A stretch of DNA of 34,753 nt. Source: CAZEYT01 sp964516295. GTDB taxonomy: Bacteria > Verrucomicrobiota > Verrucomicrobiia > Chthoniobacterales > Terrimicrobiaceae. Positions 8,042 to 15,704 of this stretch are shown here, piece after piece (the stretch's first letter is position 1; every line of letters begins with the position of its first letter). A program made the position numbers and the translations under genes. The stretch covers positions 1 through 34,753 of the forward strand of contig CAZEYT010000027.1 of the NCBI GenBank assembly GCA_964516295.1, written 5' to 3'. The notes below the pieces were generated by a model that saw only the letters and a list, made by a program, of their open reading frames with translations, was not told the DNA's origin and made no database searches.

Positions 8042-9225
8042 TCACTCCTTCGGTGTCGCGAGGAGATCGCGGAAGATGCCCGGAACGGCAGCGAGGTCGT
8101 CGTAGCGGGCGTCTTGGCGGATCTGGCAGTCTTGGAGGACCAGGATGCGGTCGCATCCGCGGATGGTGGAGAGCCGGTGGGCGATGAAGATCGAGGTGCG
8201 ACTCCGGATGGCTTCCTGCAACGCTCATCGATCAGCCGCTCGCTCACCGTGTCCAGCGCGCTGGTCGCTTCGTCGAAAATGAAGAACGGTGGGTCGAAAA
8301 GGAGCACGCGGGCAATCGCCAGGCGCTGGCGCTGACCGCCGGACAATGTCGAGCCGCCCTCGGACATCGGCGTGTCGAGTCTGTCGGGAAGTTTTTCAAT
8401 GAACTCCCAAGCGTGAGCCCGCTGGCAGGCTTCGATGATGTCTGCCTGGGTGGCGTCGGGTCGGACCAGGAGAAGATTCTCGCGAATGCTCGCCTGGAAA
8501 AAACAGGGAGCCTGCGGCACGACGCCAAAGAGTTTGCGCACATCCGCCCCGCGACAGGCCGAGAGGGGCGTTTCGCCGAGCCGAACCGTTCTTGCCTGCG
8601 GGTCATACAGCCGCAGCAGGAGCTGGACGACCGTGCTTTTGCCGGCACCCGAAGGACCGACCAAGGCGATGCGCTGGCCGTAAGGCATGGTGAGATTGAA
8701 ATCGATGAGATTCGGCCGCGTGGCGTACGAGAATGTCACATGCTCGAAATGGATCGGCTGGCCGCCGGTCGGAGCCGCCAAGGCCTCGGCCGGATCCGGT
8801 GTGGTGCTGGCGGTGTCGAGGACGACCTGAATACGCTCCAAACTGGCCATCGCACTGCCCTTCGCAACGCCGATCTGGAAGATTTGTTGAAGCGGACCTT
8901 GGAGCGCGGTGAAGCAGCCGAGGTATGCGAGCAACTCCCCAGCGGTGAGTCCGTGATGCAGAAAGCGCCACGCCCCGAGACAGCAAAGCAGGACAAAGAA
9001 AAGGTAACTGCACGACTCCTGCTTCATGAATTGGAGATGCGAAAGAATGTCGCGTCGGAGCACGCCGTCGAGAAGATACTTCGGCGCGACATTCTGGACA
9101 GCGATTCCAATGCCATGGAGGGCATTGATCCCCACGGCGAAGAGGAGCGCTTTCCAGCTTCCCGAGAGATAGGGCGCGAGGATCGACCAGATGCCGCCGG
9201 AAAAAAATGGAAAACGTGGGTCCAA
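8042..9225 (-). pseudogene. Decayed ABC exporter (fused membrane and ATPase domains)
   Basis: This is a remnant of an MsbA/lipid- or drug-exporter-type half transporter. The ATPase domain is well kept: Walker A GPSGAGKST, Q-loop VVPQAPCFFQ, signature LSGGQRQRLAIAR, Walker B FFIFDEATSALD. There are two lesions. First, the membrane domain jumps from the first span (ends about PKYLLDGVLRRD) almost directly to the last pair (CSYLFFVLLCCLGAWRF), so roughly 150-190 residues of a normal six-span domain are missing. Second, near 8222-8227 one base is missing: frame switches after ERLIDE, and the true ending (IFIAHRLSTIRG, with the switch His) continues in the next frame to the TGA at 8042-8044. The start is TTG at 9225, immediately preceded by an in-frame TGA. 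Confidence 0.8.
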
Positions 9226-9266
9226 TCAGGCGGAGCCGCTCCGCGACGAATGGAATCTCAAAAAAG

Positions 9267-10010
9267 TCAGCCTCGCGGAGCCGCCAGGCAGGCGGCACCG
9301 ATGATGCCGGCGTCGTTTTGCATTTGCGCGGCCTCGATGAGGACCTCGGTCTTGGATTTGAGATGCGGGAGAAACTTTTCCGCCTTCTTGCTGACACCGC
9401 CTCCGATGATGAAAAGCTCGGGGGAGAAAAGGCGTTCCAGAATTTCGAGATACTCGCTGACCCGGTTCGCCCACTGTTCCCAACTGAGATCCTTGTCCTC
9501 GCGGACCTTTTCCGAGGCCCGTCGCTCCGCATCTTTGCCCCGGATCTCGATGTGTCCGAGCTCGCTGTTCGGAAGAAGTTGTCCGTGCAGAAAGACGGCG
9601 GACCCGATACCGGTGCCGAAGGTGAGGAGGATGACGACGCCATCGCGTCCGCGGCCTGCCCCGAAGCGCATTTCGGCAATGCCGGCGGCATCGGCGTCGT
9701 TCACGACGGTGACCGGACCGCCGAGGTGGTTGTGAAAAAGCTTGGCGGCATCGGTGCCGATCCAGGCGGGATCCACATTGGACGCGGAGTAAACCACGCC
9801 ATTTTTGACAATGGCCGGAAAAGTAACGCCGGCCGGTCCGCTGTAATTGAAATGTTTGGCGATCTGGTCGACCACGTCCGCGACGGCATTCGGCCGGGCG
9901 GGATGGGGAGTGGGAATCCGAAAGCGCTCCGCGAGGAGTTCACCTGTTTCGATATTGACGGGAGCACCTTTGATGCCCGTCCCTCCGATGTCCACGCCGA
10001 GGATGGTCAT
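9267..10010 (-). CDS. ppgK: Polyphosphate-type glucokinase (ROK family)
   Basis: The enzyme is predicted to phosphorylate glucose using polyphosphate and/or ATP. From ATG 10010 it has 247 residues and starts MTILGVDIGGTGIKG, the ATP/polyphosphate-binding loop. ILLTFGTGIGSAVFLHGQLLPNSELGH follows in the middle and is characteristic of the PPGK subgroup. The ROK zinc motif (CxCGxxGC) of repressor-type members is absent, as is normal for PPGK. IIGGGVSKKAEKFLPHL lies near the C-terminus. Longer in-frame starts exist upstream but add non-conserved residues. It lies 67 bases after modB and 41 before the ABC remnant. Whether it uses polyphosphate cannot be read from sequence alone. Confidence 0.85.
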   Translation of the reverse strand: MTILGVDIGGTGIKGAPVNIETGELLAERFRIPTPHPARPNAVADVVDQIAKHFNYSGPAGVTFPAIVKNGVVYSASNVDPAWIGTDAAKLFHNHLGGPVTVVNDADAAGIAEMRFGAGRGRDGVVILLTFGTGIGSAVFLHGQLLPNSELGHIEIRGKDAERRASEKVREDKDLSWEQWANRVSEYLEILERLFSPELFIIGGGVSKKAEKFLPHLKSKTEVLIEAAQMQNDAGIIGAACLAAPRG

Positions 10011-10077
10011 ATCTCCGACAACCATAACGCCGCGGATCTTCCGCGGGAAGACATTTCGCCCGCGTGAGCTCAGTGGC

Positions 10078-10731
10078 TCAGTGCTTCGGGGAGAGGCGCG
10101 CCAGAAGGGCAAGCGCGCCCATCGAGAGGATGGCGATGATTCCCGACAAGATCGCGGCTCCGGTCATGTCTCCGGATTCGACATGAAAGAAGACCGCCAT
10201 GGGAATGGTTTGTGTGCGTCCGGGGATGTTGCCGGCGAGCATAAGGGTCGCTCCGAACTCCCCGAGAGCCCGGACGAAGGTGAGGATGATCCCGGCCAGA
10301 AGTCCGGGCCATGCCAGCGGGAGCATGATTTGCCACAGGATCCGGCGGTCGGAAAATCCGAACACGCGAGCCGAGTCGAGCAGTTCCTGGTCGATCTGCT
10401 GAAACGCTCCTTTCGCCGTGTGATACATGATGGGGAAGGCGACCACGGTGGCGGCGATGACGGTGGCCGGCCACGAAAAAACCACGATCCATCCGAGGTC
10501 GGCGAGCAGTCCGCCTACTGGCGATTCGCGCCCGAAAACGAAGAGAAGAATCATGCCGATCACGGTCGGCGGTAGCGCGATGGGCAGGAGAAAGAGGGCG
10601 TCGAGACTGTTTGCCAACGGGCCGGAGCGGCGGACCCGCCACCGGGCGGCGATCACGCCGAGCACGAGGGTGATCGCGGTGGCGACCAGCGCCGTCCGAA
10701 GCGAAATGACGACCGGCGACCAGTCCATCAT
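10078..10731 (-). CDS. modB: Molybdate ABC transporter permease ModB
   Basis: ModB is the inner-membrane channel of the molybdate importer. The 217-residue protein has five hydrophobic spans, starting with LRTALVATAITLVLGVIAA. It carries the permease coupling (EAA) motif RVFGFSDRRILWQIMLPLAWPGLLAG around residues 140-165, and RALGEFGATLMLAGNIPGRTQTIP, a strong ModB-type signature. It overlaps modA by four bases. No modC ATPase gene follows; the next genes are a sugar kinase and an unrelated, broken exporter, so ModC must be encoded elsewhere if the system works. Confidence 0.93.
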   Translation of the reverse strand: MMDWSPVVISLRTALVATAITLVLGVIAARWRVRRSGPLANSLDALFLLPIALPPTVIGMILLFVFGRESPVGGLLADLGWIVVFSWPATVIAATVVAFPIMYHTAKGAFQQIDQELLDSARVFGFSDRRILWQIMLPLAWPGLLAGIILTFVRALGEFGATLMLAGNIPGRTQTIPMAVFFHVESGDMTGAAILSGIIAILSMGALALLARLSPKH

Positions 10732-11486
10732 GGCGCGTCGAATCCCCGCTTCAGAAAAACGTCACGGGCGGTCTTTTGTTCCAGGAAGGCGATGAACTCC
10801 CCGGCGAGGGCGGGTGAAGCCGAGCGTCGGAGGACGACAGCCGGGTAGGTCACGCGGGCGTGCGAGCCGGGAGGCGCTCCGGCAACGACGCGCACGCGGT
10901 CGGACTGGGCTGCATCGCTCGCATACACAACGCCCGCGTCGGCGTTGCCGGTCTCGACATAGACGAGGACCTGGCGAACGTCTTTTGCGAACACAAGCCG
11001 GCTCTGGATGGCGTCGCGAATCTTCAGCGCTTGGAAAACCTCCCCGGCAAACTGACCCGCAGGAACCGTTTTTGGTTCGCCCACGGCGATGACACGTATC
11101 GCGGGATCGGCGAGGTCTTCAAAGTTGGTCGGGCGTTTGGAATCGCGCGGCGCGATGAGGACCACTTTGTTTGCCGCGACGACATGCAGGGACCCGGGAA
11201 CAACCAATCCGGCTTCCGCGAGTGCGTTGACGGGCATGGTCCCGGCGGAAACGAAAACGTCCACCGGAGCGCCTTGCTGGATCTGGTTTTGGAGCGAACC
11301 CGACGAACCGAAATAATAAACCACCGTGGCTCCCGGACGGGCTGCTTCGAAGAGCGGTCGAATTTCTTCGAGTGGTTCCTTGAGACTGGTCGCCGCCGAG
11401 ACGGTCAACTCCATGGCCTGTGCGGCGGGGACGATTGGCGCGAGGAGACTAATGAGAGCGAGCGTTTGGAAAAACCGGCGGTGCAT
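10728..11486 (-). CDS. modA: Molybdate-binding periplasmic protein ModA
   Basis: ModA captures molybdate (or tungstate) and delivers it to ModB. It has 252 residues with a Sec signal peptide (MHRRFFQTLALISLLAPIV, cleavage likely after AQA near residue 24). The mature part contains LTVSAATSLKEPLEEI, YYFGSSGSLQNQIQQGAPVDVFVSAG and ADAGVVYASDAA, the oxyanion-binding blocks of the family. No lipobox cysteine is seen. It lies 36 bases downstream of the nagB remnant and overlaps modB (ATGA). No ModE site was identified. Confidence 0.93.
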   Translation of the reverse strand: MHRRFFQTLALISLLAPIVPAAQAMELTVSAATSLKEPLEEIRPLFEAARPGATVVYYFGSSGSLQNQIQQGAPVDVFVSAGTMPVNALAEAGLVVPGSLHVVAANKVVLIAPRDSKRPTNFEDLADPAIRVIAVGEPKTVPAGQFAGEVFQALKIRDAIQSRLVFAKDVRQVLVYVETGNADAGVVYASDAAQSDRVRVVAGAPPGSHARVTYPAVVLRRSASPALAGEFIAFLEQKTARDVFLKRGFDAP

Positions 11487-11522
11487 GGCTGGCGTGGCCC
11501 TCGTTTCCCGTGGCCGGGCCGG

Positions 11523-12310
11523 TCAGGCAGACTGCCAAGCGGGTTTGTTTTTGAAGACCCAGCGGTAGTAATCGGCGCGGGCGAGTTTTTGAGACGCCGT
11601 CTCGTCGATGCAGACCTTTCCGTGCGGGTGCATTTGGAGGATCGAGGCAGGGTTGGTCGCCGTGATGGGGCCCTCGACCGCTCCCGCAATCGCATCAGCC
11701 TTCCCGGCTCCGAAGGCAAGCAGGATGACCTCCCGAGCGTCCATGATCGTGCCGATGCCCATCGTGATGACGTGGTGCGGGACGTCGTCGGGGTTGGGAA
11801 AAAGCGGGCGTTATCGAGGCGGGTTCGCTCGGTGAGGGTCTTGATCCTGGTGCGCGAGGCGAGCGAGGAACTTGGTTCGTTGAAGCCGATGTGACCATCC
11901 GATCCGATGCCGAGGATTTGGAGATCGATTCCGCCGGCTTCGACAATCTCGCGTTCATAAGCCGCACAGTGGGCCGGGATTTCCGGGCCGGGAACCCGCC
12001 CGTCGGGAAGGCGTGTCCTTGAGGGTGAAACATTGATGTGGCGGAAGAGGTTCTCGGCCATAAAGTGCGCGTAAGAGGCCGGGTGGTCCGGTGCGAGGCC
12101 CACGTATTCATCGAGGCTAAACGACCGCACCTGCGAAAAATCCAAGCCTTCGTCGTGGTGGAGACGGATGAGTTCCCGGTAAAGGGCCAGTGGCGTGCTA
12201 CCGGTGGCCAGGCCCAGGACGGCGTCCGGTTTTCTTCGAACGAGAGCGGCAATCCGGGCGGCGGCCAGACGGGAGGCCGCTTCGGGATCCGGTTGGATGA
12301 TCACTTCCAT
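11523..12310 (-). pseudogene. nagB: Glucosamine-6-phosphate deaminase with one-base frameshift
   Basis: NagB turns glucosamine-6-phosphate into fructose-6-phosphate and ammonia, the opposite direction of hexosamine flow to GlmM's pathway. The N-terminal part from ATG 12310 shows LGLATGSTPLALYREL, FSLDEYVGL and LGIGSDGHIGFNEP, including the catalytic Asp and His/Glu loop. After TRLDNARFF the frame is lost: restoring one base in the C/G tract near 11796-11798 joins it to VITMGIGTIMDAREVILLAFG and a normal C-terminus ending at 11523. The repaired length is about 262 residues, as expected. Either the gene has recently died or the base is a sequencing error. Confidence 0.85.
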
Positions 12311-12386
12311 GCGCGGAAGATCATACCAAGGGGCCTTTGGTCGCAACGAGACTTTTGATTGCAACGCCGAAATCGAAGGGCATGGT

Positions 12387-12393
12387 GGGGAGG
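12387..12393 (+). promoter_or_regulatory. Ribosome-binding site of the metallo-hydrolase gene
   Basis: GGGGAGG lies eight bases before ATG 12402. It decides the start of this gene against the long in-frame upstream extension, and is one of the few strong Shine-Dalgarno sequences in the window. Confidence 0.55.
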
Positions 12394-12401
12394 ATATTCG
12401 A

Positions 12402-13160
12402 ATGCCCATGACGATTCCGCTTGAAGACACCGTGTCCGACATTCTGGGAAAAGCCCGCCGCGGTCAGAATCTGCCCGAGTTTCCGGAACCAAAAACCGAG
12501 GAAGAGCTGCGCGAGATCGCGGCGCGCCTTCGTCTGGGGGCCGACGCCTTGGTCGCTGCGTTTCGCAAGGAATGGTTTCCGGAGGATCCCGGGCCGATTG
12601 AGGGCCTGGTGTGTTTTAATACGCCGTTCAGCGACATGACCGTGAACAGCTTCGTGGTCTTTGATCCCGCCACGCGCGAGGCGGCGGCTTTTGATACCGG
12701 CACCGATTGTTCCGACATGCTCGCGCTCGACGTGAACATCCGGCAGGTTTTTCTCACGCACATTCACGGGGATCACGTCTTCGAGCTCGACCGTCTTCTC
12801 GAGCGCACCGGAGCGGCGGCCTACGTGAGTGAACGCGAGCCCATCGAAGGAGCCCGGCCGTTCGCCGATGGGGCCACGTTCCGGATTGGCGGGTTGACGG
12901 TGGAAACGCGGAGAACCAGCGGGCATGCCCGGGGAGGCGTGACTTATTTCGTCACCGGTCTTTCCCGCCGTCTGGCGATTGTTGGCGATGCGGTTTTTGC
13001 CGGTTCCATGGGTGGCGGCATGGTGAGTTTTGAAGAAGCACTCCGCACCAATCGCGAAAACCTTCTTACGCTTCCGGACGATACGGTCATCTGCCCCGGC
13101 CATGGCCCGCTGACGACCGTCGGCGAGGAGAAACGGCACAATCCGTTTTTTGCCATGTAG
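12402..13160 (+). CDS. Metallo-beta-lactamase-fold hydrolase
   Basis: This 252-residue soluble protein belongs to the MBL superfamily that includes glyoxalase II-like hydrolases. The N-terminal 70 residues are a helical lead (EELREIAARLRLGADALVAAFRKEW), followed by the MBL core: NSFVVFDPATREAAAFDTG, the metal motif LTHIHGDHVFEL (HxHxDH), SGHARGGVTYFV, IVGDAVFAGSMGG with the bridging Asp, and a final CPGHGPLTTVGEE. This set suggests a dinuclear zinc or iron site acting on a thioester or similar bond. The substrate cannot be told. It stands alone, divergent from nagB and convergent with the methyltransferase remnant, whose stop is 25 bases away. Confidence 0.85.
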   Translation: MPMTIPLEDTVSDILGKARRGQNLPEFPEPKTEEELREIAARLRLGADALVAAFRKEWFPEDPGPIEGLVCFNTPFSDMTVNSFVVFDPATREAAAFDTGTDCSDMLALDVNIRQVFLTHIHGDHVFELDRLLERTGAAAYVSEREPIEGARPFADGATFRIGGLTVETRRTSGHARGGVTYFVTGLSRRLAIVGDAVFAGSMGGGMVSFEEALRTNRENLLTLPDDTVICPGHGPLTTVGEEKRHNPFFAM

Positions 13161-13185
13161 GCCGACCGCCCGGGCGACGAGAAGG

Positions 13186-13812
13186 TTACGCCCGACGGCG
13201 AAAGACGCGGAGGACTTCGCGGTGTTCGCGCCCCTCGAAGGTCGGGAGATTTTCCCGGGTGCTCACGGCCTCGAAAGTACCTCCGAAAAGCACGTCGATT
13301 TCCTCCATCGTACATCCAAACGGAGGTCCGCCTTCGTGGTCCGGATTCCGGTAGAAAATGGCGAGAAGATGTCCGCCCGGGCGCAAAGCGTGCGCTGCAG
13401 AAGCGGCGTAAGCGCGGCGGAGCGACGGGTCGATGGCACAGAAACACGTGTGCTCAAAAAGCTAGTCGTAATCACCCGCCGGTGGGTCTTTCAGGAAATC
13501 GCCAAGCCGGTAGTGAACGTTTGGGGACGACGTCCATCGTGTGGCGCTCGCAATCGCGGAGGGGGCCAAATCGAGGCCGGTGACATCGGTTCCGGGCTGC
13601 GCGGCGATGGCTCGGACGTCGTGTCCGACACCGCAGCCGGGAACGAGAACGCGCCCGGTGAGTGAGTTGTTCGCCAGCCACTCCAGCAGGGCCGGGTGGG
13701 CACGGCCCTTGTCCCACGGTGTGTCGCCCGACTGATAGCGGGCCTCCCAATCAACGCCGGATCCAGCGGGAGCCGAGGGAGATGCCGTATTGGTACTTTC
13801 GGGAGTGCTCAC
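13186..13812 (-). pseudogene. TPMT-like SAM methyltransferase interrupted by an in-frame TAG
   Basis: The two halves lie in one frame and together make about 208 residues of a thiopurine-methyltransferase-like protein. The first half has DWEARYQSGDTPWDKG and the SAM-binding VLVPGCGVGHDVRAI. The second has FEHTCFCAIDPSLRRAY, ALRPGGHLLAIFY and FGCTMEEI. Between them, at 13462-13464, is a TAG directly before LFEHTCFCAI. Relatives commonly have Trp there, so a single G-to-A change (TGG to TAG) would explain it. The start is GTG 13812, overlapping the upstream methyltransferase gene by 62 bases. Stop readthrough or recoding is possible but not supported by anything else seen. Confidence 0.75.
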
Positions 13813-14506
13813 GAATGAGGAACGGAAGGTCAGTTTGAAAATCCAACGAAAAATGAGGTTCCAGAAGCTGCTGAAGCGCCGACCAGCCGCGACCACCACC
13901 GGCGCGACCGCCGAGCCAGTTCTCTTCCGGCGTATACTCGCGAAGCCAGGAAAATGGCGTCGCGAGAAGAAGCTGCCCGCCGGGAGCAACAAGATCGGGC
14001 AACCGGGCAAGAAAATGCCGCGGTTCCGGCAGCCGGCAGATCAGGTTGGCGGCCAAGACGATATCGAAGCCGGAAAAATCCGAACGCAGGTTCATCGCAT
14101 CGCCCTGTTCAAAGCGGACCCGCTCCGCATCGAGGCCCAGGGGGATCGACGCAACGAATTCCTCGCGAAGATCTCCTTCCACCGCCACGCTCGTCACGAT
14201 CCGTCCCTCCCGCCGGAGGGTTTCGGCCGCGTTCACGAAGGCCTGGGAAAAATCCACACCGACCACGTCGGGCACATGACGCGCGAGCTCGAACGAACTC
14301 CGCCCAACCGCGCAGCCGACATCGAGAGCACGGGCGGTCGGGCGACCGGGATCGCGCAACGCCGTGACCACCCGACACGGAAAATCCCTCGCATTTTCCG
14401 GCAATGGGACAGAGGCCGTCTCATCGGCCCCGTAGTGAAAAGCAAGATACTCGGCGACGAGGCGCGCGGACTCGTAGGGATTTTCCACCGCGTCCGCAGC
14501 GCTCAT
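13751..14506 (-). CDS. Putative 4-mercaptohistidine N1-methyltransferase (OvoA C-terminal-like, stand-alone)
   Basis: The 251-residue protein matches the C-terminal methyltransferase domain of OvoA, which adds the N1-methyl group in ovothiol A synthesis. Visible signatures: NPYESARLVAEYLAFHYG at the start, RALDVGCAVGRSSFELAR (SAM loop), VVGVDFSQAFV, LAANLICRLPEPRHFL, REYTPEENWLGG and the end LPFLIREHSRKYQY. The OvoA N-terminal sulfoxide-synthase part (DinB/FGE-like) is not in the window, so the domain is stand-alone. It lies 14 bases after the aminotransferase gene and overlaps the TPMT-like remnant. The substrate is inferred from family resemblance. Confidence 0.85.
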   Translation of the reverse strand: MSAADAVENPYESARLVAEYLAFHYGADETASVPLPENARDFPCRVVTALRDPGRPTARALDVGCAVGRSSFELARHVPDVVGVDFSQAFVNAAETLRREGRIVTSVAVEGDLREEFVASIPLGLDAERVRFEQGDAMNLRSDFSGFDIVLAANLICRLPEPRHFLARLPDLVAPGGQLLLATPFSWLREYTPEENWLGGRAGGGRGWSALQQLLEPHFSLDFQTDLPFLIREHSRKYQYGISLGSRWIRR

Positions 14507-14520
14507 CGGGTCGGGACGGT

Positions 14521-15684
14521 TCAGACCGTCTTGCAGAAGCCTTCGATGCGGTCGAGACCGGTCTTGATGATGTCGAGGCTCGTCGCGTAGCTGAGGCGGA
14601 CGGTGCGGTCATCACCAAAGGCAATGCCGGGGACGAGCGCCACATTTGCTTTGCTCAGCAAGCGATCTGCAAAATTCTGTGACTTGAGCCCGAGTCCGCT
14701 GATGTTTGCGAGGATGTAAAACGCGCCGAGCGGACGGACGGCCGAGATACCCGGGATCGCGCTGAGGCGCTCGAACATGTATTGGCGGCGGATATCAAAT
14801 TCCTCCCGCATGTCCGAGACGCACTGCTGGTCGCCGGTCAAAGCCGCGAGGCCGCCGTATTGTGCGAAGGAGCAGGGATTCGACGTCATGTGGCTCTGCA
14901 TCGAGTCGATCGCCTTGGCAATCGGTTCGGGAGCCGCCAGATAGCCCAGACGCCATCCGGTCATCGCATAGGCCTTGCTGAATCCATTGACCGTAATGGT
15001 GAGGTCATAGGCTTCCGGAGTGAGCGAGGCGATGCTGACGTGCTCGGCACCCTCGTAGGTGAGTTTCTCGTAAATTTCGTCGGAAAGGATGTAGATCTCT
15101 TCCTCGGCGGCAACTTCCGAAAGGGCGCGCAGTTCTTCGCGGGTGTAAACGGAGCCCGTCGGGTTGCCTGGCGAGTTGATGATGATCATCTTCGTCTTCG
15201 GGGTCATCGCGTTCTCGAAATCTTCGGCGGTGAGTTTCCAATTATTCTCTTCCTTGGTCTCGACGATGACCGGTTCCGCTCCGGCGAGGCGGACCATTTC
15301 CGGATAGCTCAGCCAATACGGGGCCGGAATAATGACCTCGTCGCCCGGGTTCACCACGGCCGCGATGGCGTTGTAGCAGGATTGTTTGGCACCGTTGCTG
15401 ACGATAATTTGCGAGGGCTTGTATTCGAGGCCGTTGTCCGTCGCGAATTTTTTGGAGATGGCCTGGCGGAGTTCGAGGATGCCCGCGCTCGGGGTGTATT
15501 TGGTGAAGCCCTTGGCCAGAGCCTCGGCGGCGGCGGCCTTGATGTGCTCCGGCGTATCCATGTCGGGTTCGCCGGCTCCGAATCCACAAACATCAACGCC
15601 CTCGGCTTTGAGGGCCTTGGCTTTGCTGTCGATGGCGAGGGTGAGTGAGGGGGTCAGTTCGGTGAGTCGGGACGCGATTTCCAT
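14521..15684 (-). CDS. Aspartate aminotransferase-type class I aminotransferase
   Basis: This PLP enzyme likely transfers the amino group between aspartate and 2-oxoglutarate; relatives also act on prephenate or other keto acids. The 387-residue protein has the family blocks GFGAGEPDMDTPEHI, KYTPSAGILELRQAI, SNGAKQSCYNAI, INSPGNPTGSVYT and the PLP lysine in TVNGFSKAYAMTGWRLGY. An Arg for the alpha-carboxylate is in VRLSYATS. It is complete and cytoplasmic. It sits between the tandem ndk (20 bases upstream) and the methyltransferase (14 bases downstream), consistent with one transcript from guaB. Confidence 0.93.
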   Translation of the reverse strand: MEIASRLTELTPSLTLAIDSKAKALKAEGVDVCGFGAGEPDMDTPEHIKAAAAEALAKGFTKYTPSAGILELRQAISKKFATDNGLEYKPSQIIVSNGAKQSCYNAIAAVVNPGDEVIIPAPYWLSYPEMVRLAGAEPVIVETKEENNWKLTAEDFENAMTPKTKMIIINSPGNPTGSVYTREELRALSEVAAEEEIYILSDEIYEKLTYEGAEHVSIASLTPEAYDLTITVNGFSKAYAMTGWRLGYLAAPEPIAKAIDSMQSHMTSNPCSFAQYGGLAALTGDQQCVSDMREEFDIRRQYMFERLSAIPGISAVRPLGAFYILANISGLGLKSQNFADRLLSKANVALVPGIAFGDDRTVRLSYATSLDIIKTGLDRIEGFCKTV

Positions 15685-15704
15685 AGGATTTGTGGGTTAT
15701 GTAA

